Shown here piece after piece: positions 21,201-30,390 of a stretch of 64,000 nucleotides of DNA (position 1 is the first letter of the stretch; every line of letters begins with the position of its first letter). This stretch comes from Sacculina carcini (lineage: Eukaryota > Arthropoda > Thecostraca > Sacculinidae), in contig OU696578.1 of the NCBI GenBank assembly GCA_916048095.2, positions 5,073,826 to 5,137,825 on the forward strand, given 5' to 3'. Position numbers and translations under genes: made by a program. Below the pieces are notes generated by a model, which saw only the letters and a list, made by a program, of their open reading frames with translations, was not told the DNA's origin and made no database searches.

Positions 21201-24200
21201 TGTGACGTCACTTTGATGTGAATCACAAACAGGTGACGTCACAATAGCACGATGTTCTGCATAATGTTCTGACTAGAAGTTTAAGATATAACGACCAATA
21301 TTGTGATTCGTCACGGCATTTCGCCGAGATGTACACCCGGCATAATGCCATGACGAGTACTGTAGAACAGCATTTGATTTCTGTAATATCTTCGGCTGCT
21401 TTCAAATGGTTTCTGGTTCCTTACATCAAGCGGGAGACTGTTTGGATTTGGTGATGACGGACGTGTCAGATATTGTGAGTGTAAACTATGAAGCTCCAAT
21501 TGATAGCACCAACTGGAAGCTCAGACCACTCGTCGCTATCCATTAAATTGACATTGAGACAGAAGGTTTAATTTCACACCTTGCATGTTCACCATCACAA
21601 GGCTCTTACATATGAAGAAGAAGTTTGACGGGGAAAATATGAGGCATTAAAAGTTCAAACCTACTGCGGACGGATGTCCCATTAGTGCATTGAACTAGTT
21701 CAATAACGATTTCATATCTAGGAGGGTGCCTACCAAAACATTTGTTCTATTTCTGATGACCCAAATCTTGGTTCACCACGGGATGTCGCAGCTTACTTGA
21801 ATCCAAGCAGGCGGTTCACCACAAGTGACTTCAATCACGCTCGACTGATCCAGGCAATGACTACACTGCGGCCAGCGTCACGCGGAACACGTGTTTTAGC
21901 AGGCGGAGAGGTTTCATGTTAACAACATATGTAACATTTATATTTCACTGTGTCTGAATTATGTTTCATATACTTCACCGCATTTTGTTCTCACTTTATT
22001 TGATCGTATTTCTCTTCTAGTGTTATTGTTTATGTGTGCGTTTGTCTGTCTGTCTATCCGTCTGTCAGGCATGGAGGTGGCGGCATTCTGTTGCGATGCG
22101 AAGCGCGCGCGAAGTGTGACGCTGATAGGCAACACAGAGGTGCCCTTGCAGCGAGTGCTTGGCGCGCGTGTCGGCGCCATGCTTCAACAACTGCTCGAGG
22201 CACGTGGTGTGCGCGTGCTGTGCGAGAAAGATGTGGCGCGCTTTTGCGGTGATAGTGATGGACGTTTGACTCACGTGAGTACTGGTTGGTATCGCGTGTA
22301 CTGGCACAGCGCTCCTTTTGTGATAGACAATTATTTTATGTTGTTAAATCGAATGATAATGAGTGATAATGAGTTTATAAACAATTTGTGATGTGTTTAG
22401 TATTACATAATCTATGCCAATTTGTTCATTAGTAAATGGGTTGGAAATAATTTGTTTGAATAGGCGTTTGTGTGTTGCATCCTAAGTTTGTGTTTCAAGT
22501 TGTTTAATATAGATTAGCGTAATATAGGCAAAATAGATTCAGTATATATATATTGTATTGTGATGTTTTCTGTAGTTGATTTTCCAGGGGTTTTGAGCTG
22601 TTTAGGGGTTTGAATTCTAGCAGTGACGGGTTGTACATTTTTCACCTGGACATTCAGTAATGCTCCGTCTGAAGTTGTACTTATATACCTGTATTTACAA
22701 ACAAAAGCGATGTAAATGACTTGCTCGAGGAAAATGACACTTTTTTCGTTGTGAAATGGCTAAGGAAAACACCATTGTGTCGTTAAACATTGAACAATTT
22801 TTCTCCTAATGTTTAGTGACATAATGATATTTCCTTTGCCATTTAATAAAGTATAGGCGTCAAGGGCTGTGTGTATGTGCATGTTTGTATGTTTATGCGT
22901 GTTTGCAGGTGGTGTTGAGCGATGACACCCAGCTGCCCGCCGATGTGTGTGTGCTGGGCGTTGGCACATTGCCCAACAGTGAATGTGTTCGCGCCTCGGC
23001 GGCCATACAACTGGACGAGCGCGGCTTTATTATTGTCGATAAGGTGAGTTTATATCCGTGCGATTGTGTTTATGCGTGTGGTATGTGCTTGCGTCTCTGT
23101 GCGTGTTTGTGTGTGCTTGTGCGTGTTTGTGTATGTTTGAGTGTGAGTGTGTGTGTGTGTGTCTTAATGTGTGTTTGAGTGTGTGTGTGTATGTGTGTGT
23201 GTTTGAGTGTGTGTGTGTGTGTGTGTGTCTTGGAGTGTGTGTGTGTGTGTGTGTTTGAGTGTGTGTGTGTGTGTTTGAGTGAGGGTGCGTGTTTGAGTGC
23301 GTGTGTGTGCGTGTGTGCTCATGCATGAGTATGTGTGTATGTTTGTGTGCACGCAGCACATGCGCACGTCTTGCGAGTCAGTGTGGGCGGCCGGCGACGT
23401 TGCCTCCTTTCCTCTGCCGCTGCTCTCGTGCTCTGTATCGGCCGACAACGCCGCCCCGCCGCGGGTCTCAATCGGTCACTGGCAAGTGGCGCACTATCTG
23501 GGCCGACTGGCGGCTGATAATGCAGTGACGGTGGTCGGCAGTCGGGCTGGTAGAGCTGGTAATAGAGGTGGTAATAGAGGTAGTAATAGAGGTGGTAATA
23601 ATACTGGTAGTGCTGGTAATAGTGGTGCTACTGACGCTCTACGTGCAGTCAACACGGTGCCTTTCTTCTGGACTCAACTACTGGGCAAAAGTATACGATA
23701 TGCCGGTTAGTGTGTGTGTGTGTGTGTGCGCGCTTGTGTGTGTGTTCATCTAGTTGCGCTCACCTAGTTGTTGTAGAGGAAATGAGCTTACGCTCGCTTA
23801 CTCTCTTTCCCACTGATTATCCAGTTTGTGCTTGAACTCTCGGCCTCAACTATAGTCTTGTGCCGGTGTTGGCCAACTTTTCACTGAGGACCGGATAACT
23901 GGGAAAAACACGAGTGCAGGCCGCATAATCATTCTTTTCAGTACTCGCCAGCCAGAACCAAAGCTTTAGGAATTAAGACAAAAACTGATCTCGGCATTTC
24001 ATATTATTCATTGGTGAACTTTGTGCTATAAAACCCCCCAAAAATAACTAACATGTTTAATTGATTTAATTTTGATAATAAACTACGTCGATACATTTTA
24101 TCAAGCTAACTCAACTACTGTCGGTGGGCTGGATCTGGCCCGCGGGCCGTAGTTTGTCGACCCCTGGTCTTGTGCAATTCATTCCAAACGTCATTTCGCC

Positions 24201-24615
24201 TGAAAGGAAAACTGTATTTCTTTGTCTTTTTTGCACCGATCTTTTCTTAGCTTCTTGCTCTGCCCCCCTTCCTTTATCCTGCTTTATCAGCCCAATTTCC
24301 TTCTGTCATGTTCCTGAAAATATGAATGAGATCACTCTGTGTCCTCCTTTCTTCCAATGTCGCTAATTTCAACGCATTGAGCCTGTCTTCATAATTCAGG
24401 CTTTTCAGCTCTGGTACCAACCTGGTGGCCAGTATTAGCATTTTTCCGACTTTTTTCACCAAACGCTTCTCCTGGGGACACCAAACCACTGTGACATATT
24501 CAAGCTTGGGCCACCACTGTGACATATTCAAGCTTGGGCCTAATAACTGACTATCAGTTTCCACATTGTCTCTGAATCCATAAAGTTCAACACGTGCTTT
24601 ATTCCAGTCAGCAAG

Positions 24616-24654
<39 letters not shown>

Positions 24655-27600
24655 TGTTTGTGTGTGTGTGTGTGTGTGTGTATGTTCTCGCATATTTGTA
24701 GCTACAGGAAATGAGCTAAGCTCGAGCTGTCCTGTCTCCTTGTCAATATCCAGCTTTATTCAACCTCTCTATGAATTGTCCAATACACTCTGCCAATGGT
24801 TGCCGCGTGCGATTAAAAATGAGCGATTAACGATAATTATCGCTGAGGTTAAACATTTTATCGTTTGTCGCAAAATTGTATAAAATTATCGCTCATTCAC
24901 TTATCGCAAGTCCCAAAAATGAGGAACGATACACGATAAGTTCAAAAGACTTGTCAAAATTAAAAAATGTGCACGGCGGCAATAGTCACAGCAGCCCGCC
25001 TGACGTTTCCAGACCAGTTCAAACTGAGAGTATATATAAGGTAGATACTATAAGGGTCAATAATGGCTTGCAAATGAATCCTGAAAAACCTCATATGGGA
25101 GATGCCAAGTGTGTGTGTGTGTAGCTGGCCAATTACATTATTATTAACAGCTGCAGTGCGCCAGTCTCGCTGGGGTTCTCGAGTTAGGAGGGTGTGTGCC
25201 GCTCTCTCCCACGTGCCTTGACCCACCCCAACCATGACCCCTTCATGTTGAAGCATGTGGCCCCTGCCCTTGAAGAAGACATCAAGGAGAAGATCAAGCA
25301 TATCGTCACCTCCATTACATCCACACCTGACTGTGGCGGATCCAGGGTTCAATTTTGGGAGGGGCTGAAATTTGGGGGCGATTAGTCGTTTAAATGCATC
25401 ATTATGCAACGTCTTGGCGACAATGTTGATATCAACCACTTCAGCAGAAAAATATTTATTTTGACCTCTTCTAGTGAACCTCTCGGTTATGATGAGTTGG
25501 TAGAAACAGTTTTTGGAGGGCTTCAGCTCTCTGAGTCCCCCCTCTGGGTCCGCCAGTGACACCTGGCCCTCTCCCTTCCAGCCAGAACCAGGATATGATG
25601 ACAGTAAAGCTTAAAGAAGCCAGTGACTACCCATTTGCCCTCCTGGAGAGCCCCACTGTCGTGGAGGAGGTCGTGTCGTGTCGTGCCCACTGTCGTGTCG
25701 CACCCAACATTGAGGAGCTGAGCTTATCAAGAAGAAGGTGGGCAGCTGGGGCACGAGCAAGGTGGCAGATATGAAGCCTGGGCAATTCCCCAGCATGTAC
25801 AGGGAGAAGTGATCTCGCTGTTGATCAAGTACAATACGGTCTTGCCCAGCTCTGCTGCCGTGGAGCGTATGTTTAGCACTGCTGGTGATGTACTCAGGCC
25901 CAAGCGTGCATGCATGCCCGGCGACAGGTTAGATAAGCTGGTTTTCACCAAGGGAAACATGCAGCTCCTGGACGCTGTCTTGAGGAGGGAGAGTCTGAGT
26001 CAGAGAGACTAATGTGGAATAGAACTTGTAAGCCATAGACCGGTTTCATTGACAGTTTTTTTTCTCGATTAATTAATTTCCACTGTGGAAAAATAGTTTG
26101 TATGTTTTTTAATATTTCAACTAAATAAAGTACTTATCGTATATCGCTTTTGTTATCGCAAGTTAAATATGTTATATCGCTATCGTTTTTTTGTTTATCG
26201 CAGGTTGGGTTTTGATTTTTTTTATCGTTTATCGCAGGTTGGGGAAAATTATCGTTTTATCGTTATGGCAAGTTAGAAATAAAGTTATCGCAGAAACCAC
26301 TGCACTCTGTACTCACTACTTGTGCACTCAACCCGTTCCATGCGTCCACACATCTACTAGGGAAGCTGAAGAATTTCACATTCCTAACACATGTCGTCTT
26401 TTTCAGTTTACTACCATGGCCTATCTATCTGATCCATCCCACACTAAGCAATCCTCTCTGTCAATCTTCTCCATTCCGATCTTATTTGTATACACGTTAA
26501 TCAATTCACCTTTCAATCTCCTCTTCTCCAGAGTCGGCAGACAAAGTCTAGCTAATTTTTCCTCATAGTTCAATTACTTCAGCTCTTCCACCATCCTTGC
26601 CGCCCCTCTCTGTGTTCTCTCAAGCTTCCTTTTGTCTGGACACCACACCACAGCTGCATACTCCAACTTCGGTCTTATAATATAAACAATAATATTTCTT
26701 AGCATATCGGCATCCAAATAGTTAAACGCCGTTCTCAGTGTTTTGAGTGACGCGTAGGCTACTGCAGCAGTCATTCCTATATGTTTCTCAGCCGAGTGTT
26801 TCTTCAATAACAATTCCCAAATATTTTTCCTCGCATACCCTTTTCAATTCTTCGTTTCCCAATTAATACACCCTGGACGGTCTTCTTTTGCCTCTACCTA
26901 TTTCCATGGCATGACATTTATTGACATTGATTGACATCTCCCATTACACACTCCATGTGAATATACTATGTAAACCATCGCAAATTGTTTGTGTGTATGC
27001 GTGTGCTTGTATGGATGTGTTTGTGTGTGTATGGGCGTATATTTGTGTCCAGACTCGGGGGATGATTGGCGAGCCATGCATTAGTGTTCAAATTTGACTC
27101 ATTTGGTTAATTGCATGGGGTCCTCAACTATTTTCGGCCTATTCAATTACATCACACATACCTCAATGAAAAGTATATTGCGTAAAATATATTTTTCAGA
27201 TATATTATTACAGTTTTTGTGTATTGTTTTTTTGCTACTATGATTTTTACGATAATATGCCCAATGAACTAAACTCGACAGAATCCTCGGGGGTATGCAT
27301 ATTCTACCCCCAGCCAATTTGTCGGGGGTATATACTCGTATACCCCCCAGGATCTACGTCCATGTGTGTGCGTATGTGTGTTTACTAGTCCATGCGAATG
27401 TTGCGTAATCGATGACAGATTTTATATACTGTTTACGGTTGTGGTATTCATTTGCTCTCATCTAACGATCGGGATTTCTTTGAGTGTTTCGACTAGTAGA
27501 GTGACTTTGTTTTTGATGTTTTTTGAAGGAGGCGCGCGTGTGTATCATGAGTATTGTCATGCATTGTCAGTGTGTATGTGAGTGAGATGGCTGTGTTGAT

Positions 27601-28542
27601 TGGGATTGTTTCTGATATTCAGAATTGAATTATTATTGTTTTAAATAGCGACTTTGTTGGAAGCCAGCCAGTGTTGGAGAGTATTGATGTTTGTGTGTTG
27701 ATATTGTGTTGCTGTTATTGATGTTGTAAACGTGCAAGATAGCCTGCTGAAACTATATGACACGTCCCGCGTGTGTCAATCTATAATTGATAAACTCTTG
27801 CCGGGGGCCATATTGATGAAAGAACCGGGATAACAGAATTCGAACCACAGCCAAACTCTGCAAGAAATGATAATTTAGCGTGTAGATCATCGAGCTACTC
27901 GGCAGCTTCCGTGTATATCTGTGTGTGTGTCTATGGCAGAGGTTCTTAACCGTATTGGAGGTACTGAAACCCTCAATTTGCGTACGTTCATTCATAGAAT
28001 TCCTTGTGCTTGAAGTATTATAAGAATAATGACAAATCACGTACGATCCAGACAGTCACAAGTAGGTTACTACAGAGTGGGCCGAGTTGCTTGCAGCACA
28101 GATATCAAGGCCAAGTGATGTGGCGTGATTAATTGCAGCCAATGATGACCAAGCAGAGCGTGACGTCACCAATCATACGAGTGGGTTAACCAAACCGCCG
28201 AACCTCTGAAACAGACTCACCAAAATCCCTGGGGTTCGATCGAAGTCATATTAAGAACAATTGGATTATGGTGAAAATGACGATGTAAATGTCTGTGTGT
28301 ATGTGACTGCACCAGGCTACGGCGCCGGTTTTGACGAGGTGTTGTTCAGTGGCTCGGTGGAGCAGCAGACATTCACAGCGTTCTATTGTCGTGGTGCTTT
28401 TGTGACGGCCGTGGCTAGCATGGGTGCTGATCCGGCCGCCGCTTACTGGGCTGACCGCATGGCCTCGTCGGACGACGGCAGTCTTCCGTCGCGGGCTCAC
28501 GCGCTGCAGCATATCGCTGCTGCCCAAGAGAATGAGGGGTAG
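13795..28542 (+). CDS. AIFM3: Apoptosis-inducing factor 3 (Rieske and FAD/NADH oxidoreductase), 11 exons
   Basis: Exons: 13795-13837, 14390-14441, 16026-16204, 17011-17187, 17607-17773, 19005-19129, 19666-19796, 22069-22274, 22909-23043, 23357-23705, 28316-28542; total 1,791 bases, 596 aa, close to the roughly 605 aa of the vertebrate protein. All junctions are GT-AG and in phase. The N-terminus MGSTVSRL fits an N-myristoylation signal. A Rieske 2Fe-2S domain follows, with CSHYG and CPWHG ligands (exon 3). Exons 4-5 carry the FAD-binding GAGGAG motif and RPYDRPKLSKALD. Exons 7-8 carry the NADH-binding GTGFIGMEVA motif. Exon 10 has the second FAD motif (WAAGDVASF), GHWQVAH and a low-complexity insert. 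Exon 11 is the C-terminal reductase domain. The family transfers electrons from NAD(P)H and has been linked to apoptosis. The first exon is the least certain (donor GTACCT). Confidence 0.93.
14472..14543. repeat. (CA)n microsatellite
   Basis: About 70 bases of CA dinucleotides with one TA interruption, starting 30 bases after the donor of AIFM3 exon 2. Confidence 0.95.
14740..15240 (-). mobile_element. Tc1/mariner-superfamily transposase remnant in AIFM3 intron 2
   Basis: The minus strand translates, with stops and frame changes, to MQDGTPAHTAKTT followed by PGNSPDLN and later EKLLDDIQDVWRRS. These match the second catalytic aspartate block (QD-AP-HTA), the third block (WPGNSPDLNPIE, here with the Trp codon turned into a stop) and the C-terminal helix of Tc1-type transposases. 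It is a decayed copy. No terminal repeats were identified. Confidence 0.55.
15475..15669 (+). pseudogene. PHD-like zinc-finger fragment, probably from a retroelement ORF1
   Basis: A short frame contains CHVCD, CCSVCN and THLTC, spaced like the Cys4-His-Cys part of a PHD finger. Such fingers occur in ORF1 of some non-LTR retrotransposons and in many chromatin proteins. It is cut off by a stop at 15667 and lies within AIFM3 intron 2, so a retroelement scrap is the likeliest source. No RT is attached. Confidence 0.3.
18134..18213. repeat. (AT)n microsatellite
   Basis: Forty uninterrupted AT dinucleotides in AIFM3 intron 5; a (CA)-rich patch follows. Confidence 0.97.
20080..20395 (+). mobile_element. 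Decayed LINE fragment (endonuclease-RT linker type), AIFM3 intron 7
   Basis: Frames read FRKAELFKQLLTLKYRDY and further on DKSKSELMSRCFADKFSEP. The latter resembles the NxxLNxYFxxxF segment that precedes the reverse transcriptase in jockey/CR1-type LINEs. There are several frame changes and no catalytic motif. Confidence 0.3.
20923..21132 (-). pseudogene. Tc1-like transposase N-terminal (helix-turn-helix) fragment
   Basis: The minus frame contains ANVAQIIALHKAGLKTAEIL, then VSERSVRKRIKRFKNGG. This is the pattern of the first helix-turn-helix of Tc1-type transposases (IxxLxxxGxSxxxIAxxLxVSxxTVxxxxxRF). The catalytic domain is absent. It lies in AIFM3 intron 7 and is on the opposite strand to the gene. 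Confidence 0.5.
21415..21575 (+). pseudogene. LINE endonuclease C-terminal fragment
   Basis: The plus strand reads LHQAGDCLDLVMTDVSDIVS, then, with one frame change, SDHSSLSI. This matches the end of the apurinic endonuclease domain in jockey/CR1-type LINEs (T..GNTLDLVLTD...SDHSAL). It is short and broken. Confidence 0.5.
23100..23345. repeat. (TG)n-rich variable simple repeat in AIFM3 intron 9
   Basis: Nearly the whole 313-base intron (23044-23356) is TG dinucleotides interrupted by TTTGAG and GCG units, ending in GTGTGCACGCAG at the 3' splice site. It has an irregular higher-order period of about 20-30 bases based on TTTGAGTG. Confidence 0.9.
23864..24167. mobile_element. hAT-type MITE, 304 bp, AIFM3 intron 10
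   Basis: An exact 8-bp target duplication, TCTTGTGC, flanks it (23856-23863 and 24168-24175). The left end reads CGGTGTTGGCCAACTTTTC and the right end GTAGTTTGTCGACCCCTGG, an imperfect inverted repeat of the form widespread in hAT MITEs (CAG-GGTTGGCAAAC). No coding capacity. Confidence 0.85.
24274..24610 (-). mobile_element. LINE reverse-transcriptase C-terminal remnant
   Basis: The minus frame contains PKLEYVTVVWCPQEKRLVKK, then LNYEDRLNALKLATLEERR and DLIHIFR. These match the thumb region after the RT of jockey/CR1-type LINEs (LEYAVQVWSP..., L-YE-RL--L-L-TLE-RR-RGDLI). A 32-base direct duplication at about 24487-24542 interrupts it. A second copy of the same segment lies at 26440-26820, so two separate insertions occurred. 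Confidence 0.6.
24618..24682. repeat. (TG)n microsatellite
   Basis: About 65 bases of TG with a TTTG interruption, at the 5' edge (minus-strand sense) of the LINE remnant. Confidence 0.95.
25200..26012 (+). pseudogene. hAT transposase, C-terminal dimerisation domain and fragments
   Basis: The last 67 residues (25809-26012) contain LPSSAAVERMFSTAGDVLR, then LDKLVFTKGNM, the signature hAT C-terminal dimerisation motif (P-SS-A-ER-FS-AG...). Upstream frames carry MLKHVAPALEEDIKEKIKH and LKEASDYPFALLES. They are separated by the 25334-25555 insertion and by frame changes near 25720-25800. Catalytic aspartates cannot be located. Confidence 0.75.
25334..25555. mobile_element. 222-bp MITE nested in the hAT element
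   Basis: The ends are inverted: TGGCGGATCCAG at the left and CTGGGTCCGCCA at the right (one mismatch in 12). It splits the hAT transposase frames, so it inserted later. I could not define a convincing target duplication and therefore do not assign a superfamily. Confidence 0.65.
26440..26820 (-). mobile_element. LINE reverse-transcriptase C-terminal remnant, second copy
   Basis: The minus strand reads LKTLRTAFNYLDADMLRNII, then RPKLEYAAVVWCP. After a frame change near 26575 it reads YEEKLARLCLPTLEKRRL and GELINVY. It is the same region of the same LINE type as 24274-24610. No 3' tail could be defined. Confidence 0.6.
27937..28263. mobile_element. hAT-type MITE, 327 bp, just before AIFM3 exon 11
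   Basis: The left end is CAGAGGTTCTTAACC and the right end TTAAGAACAATTG, imperfect inverted repeats of the CAG-GGTTCTTAACC hAT type. The flanking octamers GTCTATGG (27929-27936) and GATTATGG (28264-28271) match at 6 of 8. The right end is 52 bases upstream of exon 11, so the insertion lies close to the branch-point region. Confidence 0.6.
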
Positions 28543-29432
28543 TCAAATGGGCAGGAGCAAAATGAGGATACGCTGACCAAGGCGGTGGTGGTGGTGTGGC
28601 AAATTTAATTGTATTACACCGCTAGTAGCTCTGCGCAAAATCACACAAGAGTACACGAACAAACCAATGGTTGGTCAAATGAAATTAAAGAAATACATAG
28701 ATTTGCACTGTTGAATGATTTGTATATTTTAGTTGTAGTTATTGAGACATGCATGCCGGTATTACGCAATGTTTAAATAGGAAACATTTGTGCCTGAGTG
28801 TGTATACGCATGTGTGTGTGTGCGCTGCATATATACTGCGCGTATTTTTAATGTGTAAGTTATCTTTATTACCAGCGCAAGTTTGTATCGCTTTCTGATA
28901 AGATACTCGCTTACACACACACACACACAGAAATGCTGCAACTTTGCGTCTTCTAATGGAAGTGTTTTCGCTATTTTTCTCACCGATATTAAGTCCCGAA
29001 TTTGAGTGCGACAACTATTTATCTGTTCGTTACCGTGTCGGGAATTAAAGCGAATGTTGTCAGTATTCATGTGTGTGCGTCGAGTGGTTTGTTTCTTGTG
29101 ATATGTTCAGGTATATTTTTCAGGCTTTAAGGCGCGTACGTTGGGCCGTTGGAAACTTCGCCAAATTGTGTTCATTGTTGCTTTATTCAACTGTTGTTCG
29201 TTGTTGTTTTATTTAACTGTTATAGAAAAAGTTCCTGGTTGTTTCGTGTGTGTGTGCGTGTGTGAAAACATTTTTTGACGATGTAAACAATGAGAAATTG
29301 TGTATTCATCGCGTTTACAGTATATGCATGCCAATTTGTTTTTAGTTGGTTCGGCATTCCTGTTCTAAGCACTACAGACTGTGACAATACATGTCAAGCT
29401 GTTGGAGTTTGTCGTCACCGGGTTTCCGCTGT
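28543..29432. other. Convergent intergenic region between AIFM3 and NOP10
   Basis: Holds the 3' ends of AIFM3 (from the left) and NOP10 (from the right). ATTAAA near 28684 may serve AIFM3. TTTATT on the plus strand near 29181 and 29211 (AATAAA on the minus strand) may serve NOP10. A (CA)n patch lies at about 28914-28930. No further gene is seen. Confidence 0.4.
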
Positions 29433-29627
29433 TTAACACGCTAACTTGCTCTTCTGTGTGGGCAGCAAGCCGAAGCGTTGTTTGATGACGATTCTCTCGC
29501 GTGAGAACTTGTCCTCGGGCGAGAAGCGGGCCGGATGGGCCGACTGTGTGCGAACACCGTCTTGCGTTTGCTTTTTGAGCGTGTAGACCCGCTGTCCGCT
29601 TTCATCGTCGTAGTACATGAGATACAT
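29433..29627 (-). CDS. NOP10: H/ACA ribonucleoprotein subunit NOP10
   Basis: A single exon of 64 codons plus stop, the same length as the human protein. The start [19 protein letters not shown] and the core [18 protein letters not shown] are diagnostic of NOP10 (family: M-LQYY...G-RVYTLKK..., [23 protein letters not shown]). NOP10 is one of four core proteins of box H/ACA RNPs (with dyskerin, NHP2 and GAR1), which pseudouridylate rRNA and snRNA and help build telomerase. I chose the internal Met at 29625-29627 because it matches the family start; an in-frame Met lies 13 codons upstream. The gene lies 764 bases downstream of DHX37 on the same strand. Confidence 0.95.
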   Translation of the reverse strand: MYLMYYDDESGQRVYTLKKQTQDGVRTQSAHPARFSPEDKFSRERIVIKQRFGLLPTQKSKLAC

Positions 29628-30390
29628 GCTGTCTGCACGATTGTCCTGTGTGCGCCGACAAAGCAACAGTGAAAAAACAGCAAATCATCAACCGGGACAC
29701 ACACATACATACACACACAGACATACACAACTAGGTGATATATGATTTTCACCCAAATTGTCAATTATCCAAATAAACCTGTTTTCGATAAATGAAGAGC
29801 CGGAGAACATGCTACTACCGCAAATCACTCAATGTCATCAAGTCACACACGAGCTATTTGTCTAAACAAAACATTCGAATGTTTCAACGCTCAAAATATC
29901 TGCTGTTACATATGAATATTAATATAAGTGAAGTCCCCAGAAAGCACGTGTTGAAGAGCCGCTTCATATATAAAACCTGTATGCACTAGTTTATACAAAT
30001 ACACAGGTTTGTAGTTATATCCTATCTCAATACCAATATCCTACCGACACGAACGGAATGTTTCTCCAGTGTTTAAAAATCGATGATCAAGCTACATGGG
30101 GATTGCCGTGTAATTTATACCGTTCGCGCTCTTCCCATTTCACTTTGTTCATTGCTTTTAATAATAACGTATACGTGACTCCACGTGGTTGCTTCACGAA
30201 TTTGACGAATGAAACGCCAGTATGCATAAATTGTGTCCACTGTATGACCCTCTACATTCACAAGTTCACACACACACACACACACAAAGACACACACACA
30301 CACACACAAACAAGGTGACACTGTCATAAATCAACCAAACCATGCAACACCAACAAACAAAAATCGCTATTTCACTATTTGCAATCAGCA
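29628..30390. other. Spacer between DHX37 and NOP10
   Basis: Contains the NOP10 5' flank and the DHX37 3' flank. A (CA)n run lies at about 30269-30310. No other feature is supported. Confidence 0.4.

Larger units (their letters stand above)
24794..26302 (+). mobile_element. hAT transposon, near full length but inactive, AIFM3 intron 10
   Basis: The element starts CAATGGTTGCCGCG and ends GCAGAAACCACTG, imperfect terminal inverted repeats. An 8-bp target duplication with one difference flanks it: CACTCTGC at 24786-24793 and CACTCTGT at 26303-26310. Both ends carry many ATCG-containing motifs (TTATCG, GCGATAA), probably transposase-binding sites. The interior holds broken transposase frames (about 25200-25330 and 25560-26012) split by a smaller nested element. 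A short LINE-like piece (GLQMNPEKPHMG) lies near 25060-25100. Length is short for an autonomous hAT because the N-terminal part is missing. Confidence 0.82.

Noticed and set aside
14331-24700. Many frames encoding CVCVCV, THTHTH or LSLSLS repeats
   Set aside because: They are translations of (TG)n, (CA)n and (CT)n simple repeats inside introns; they have no conservation or start context.
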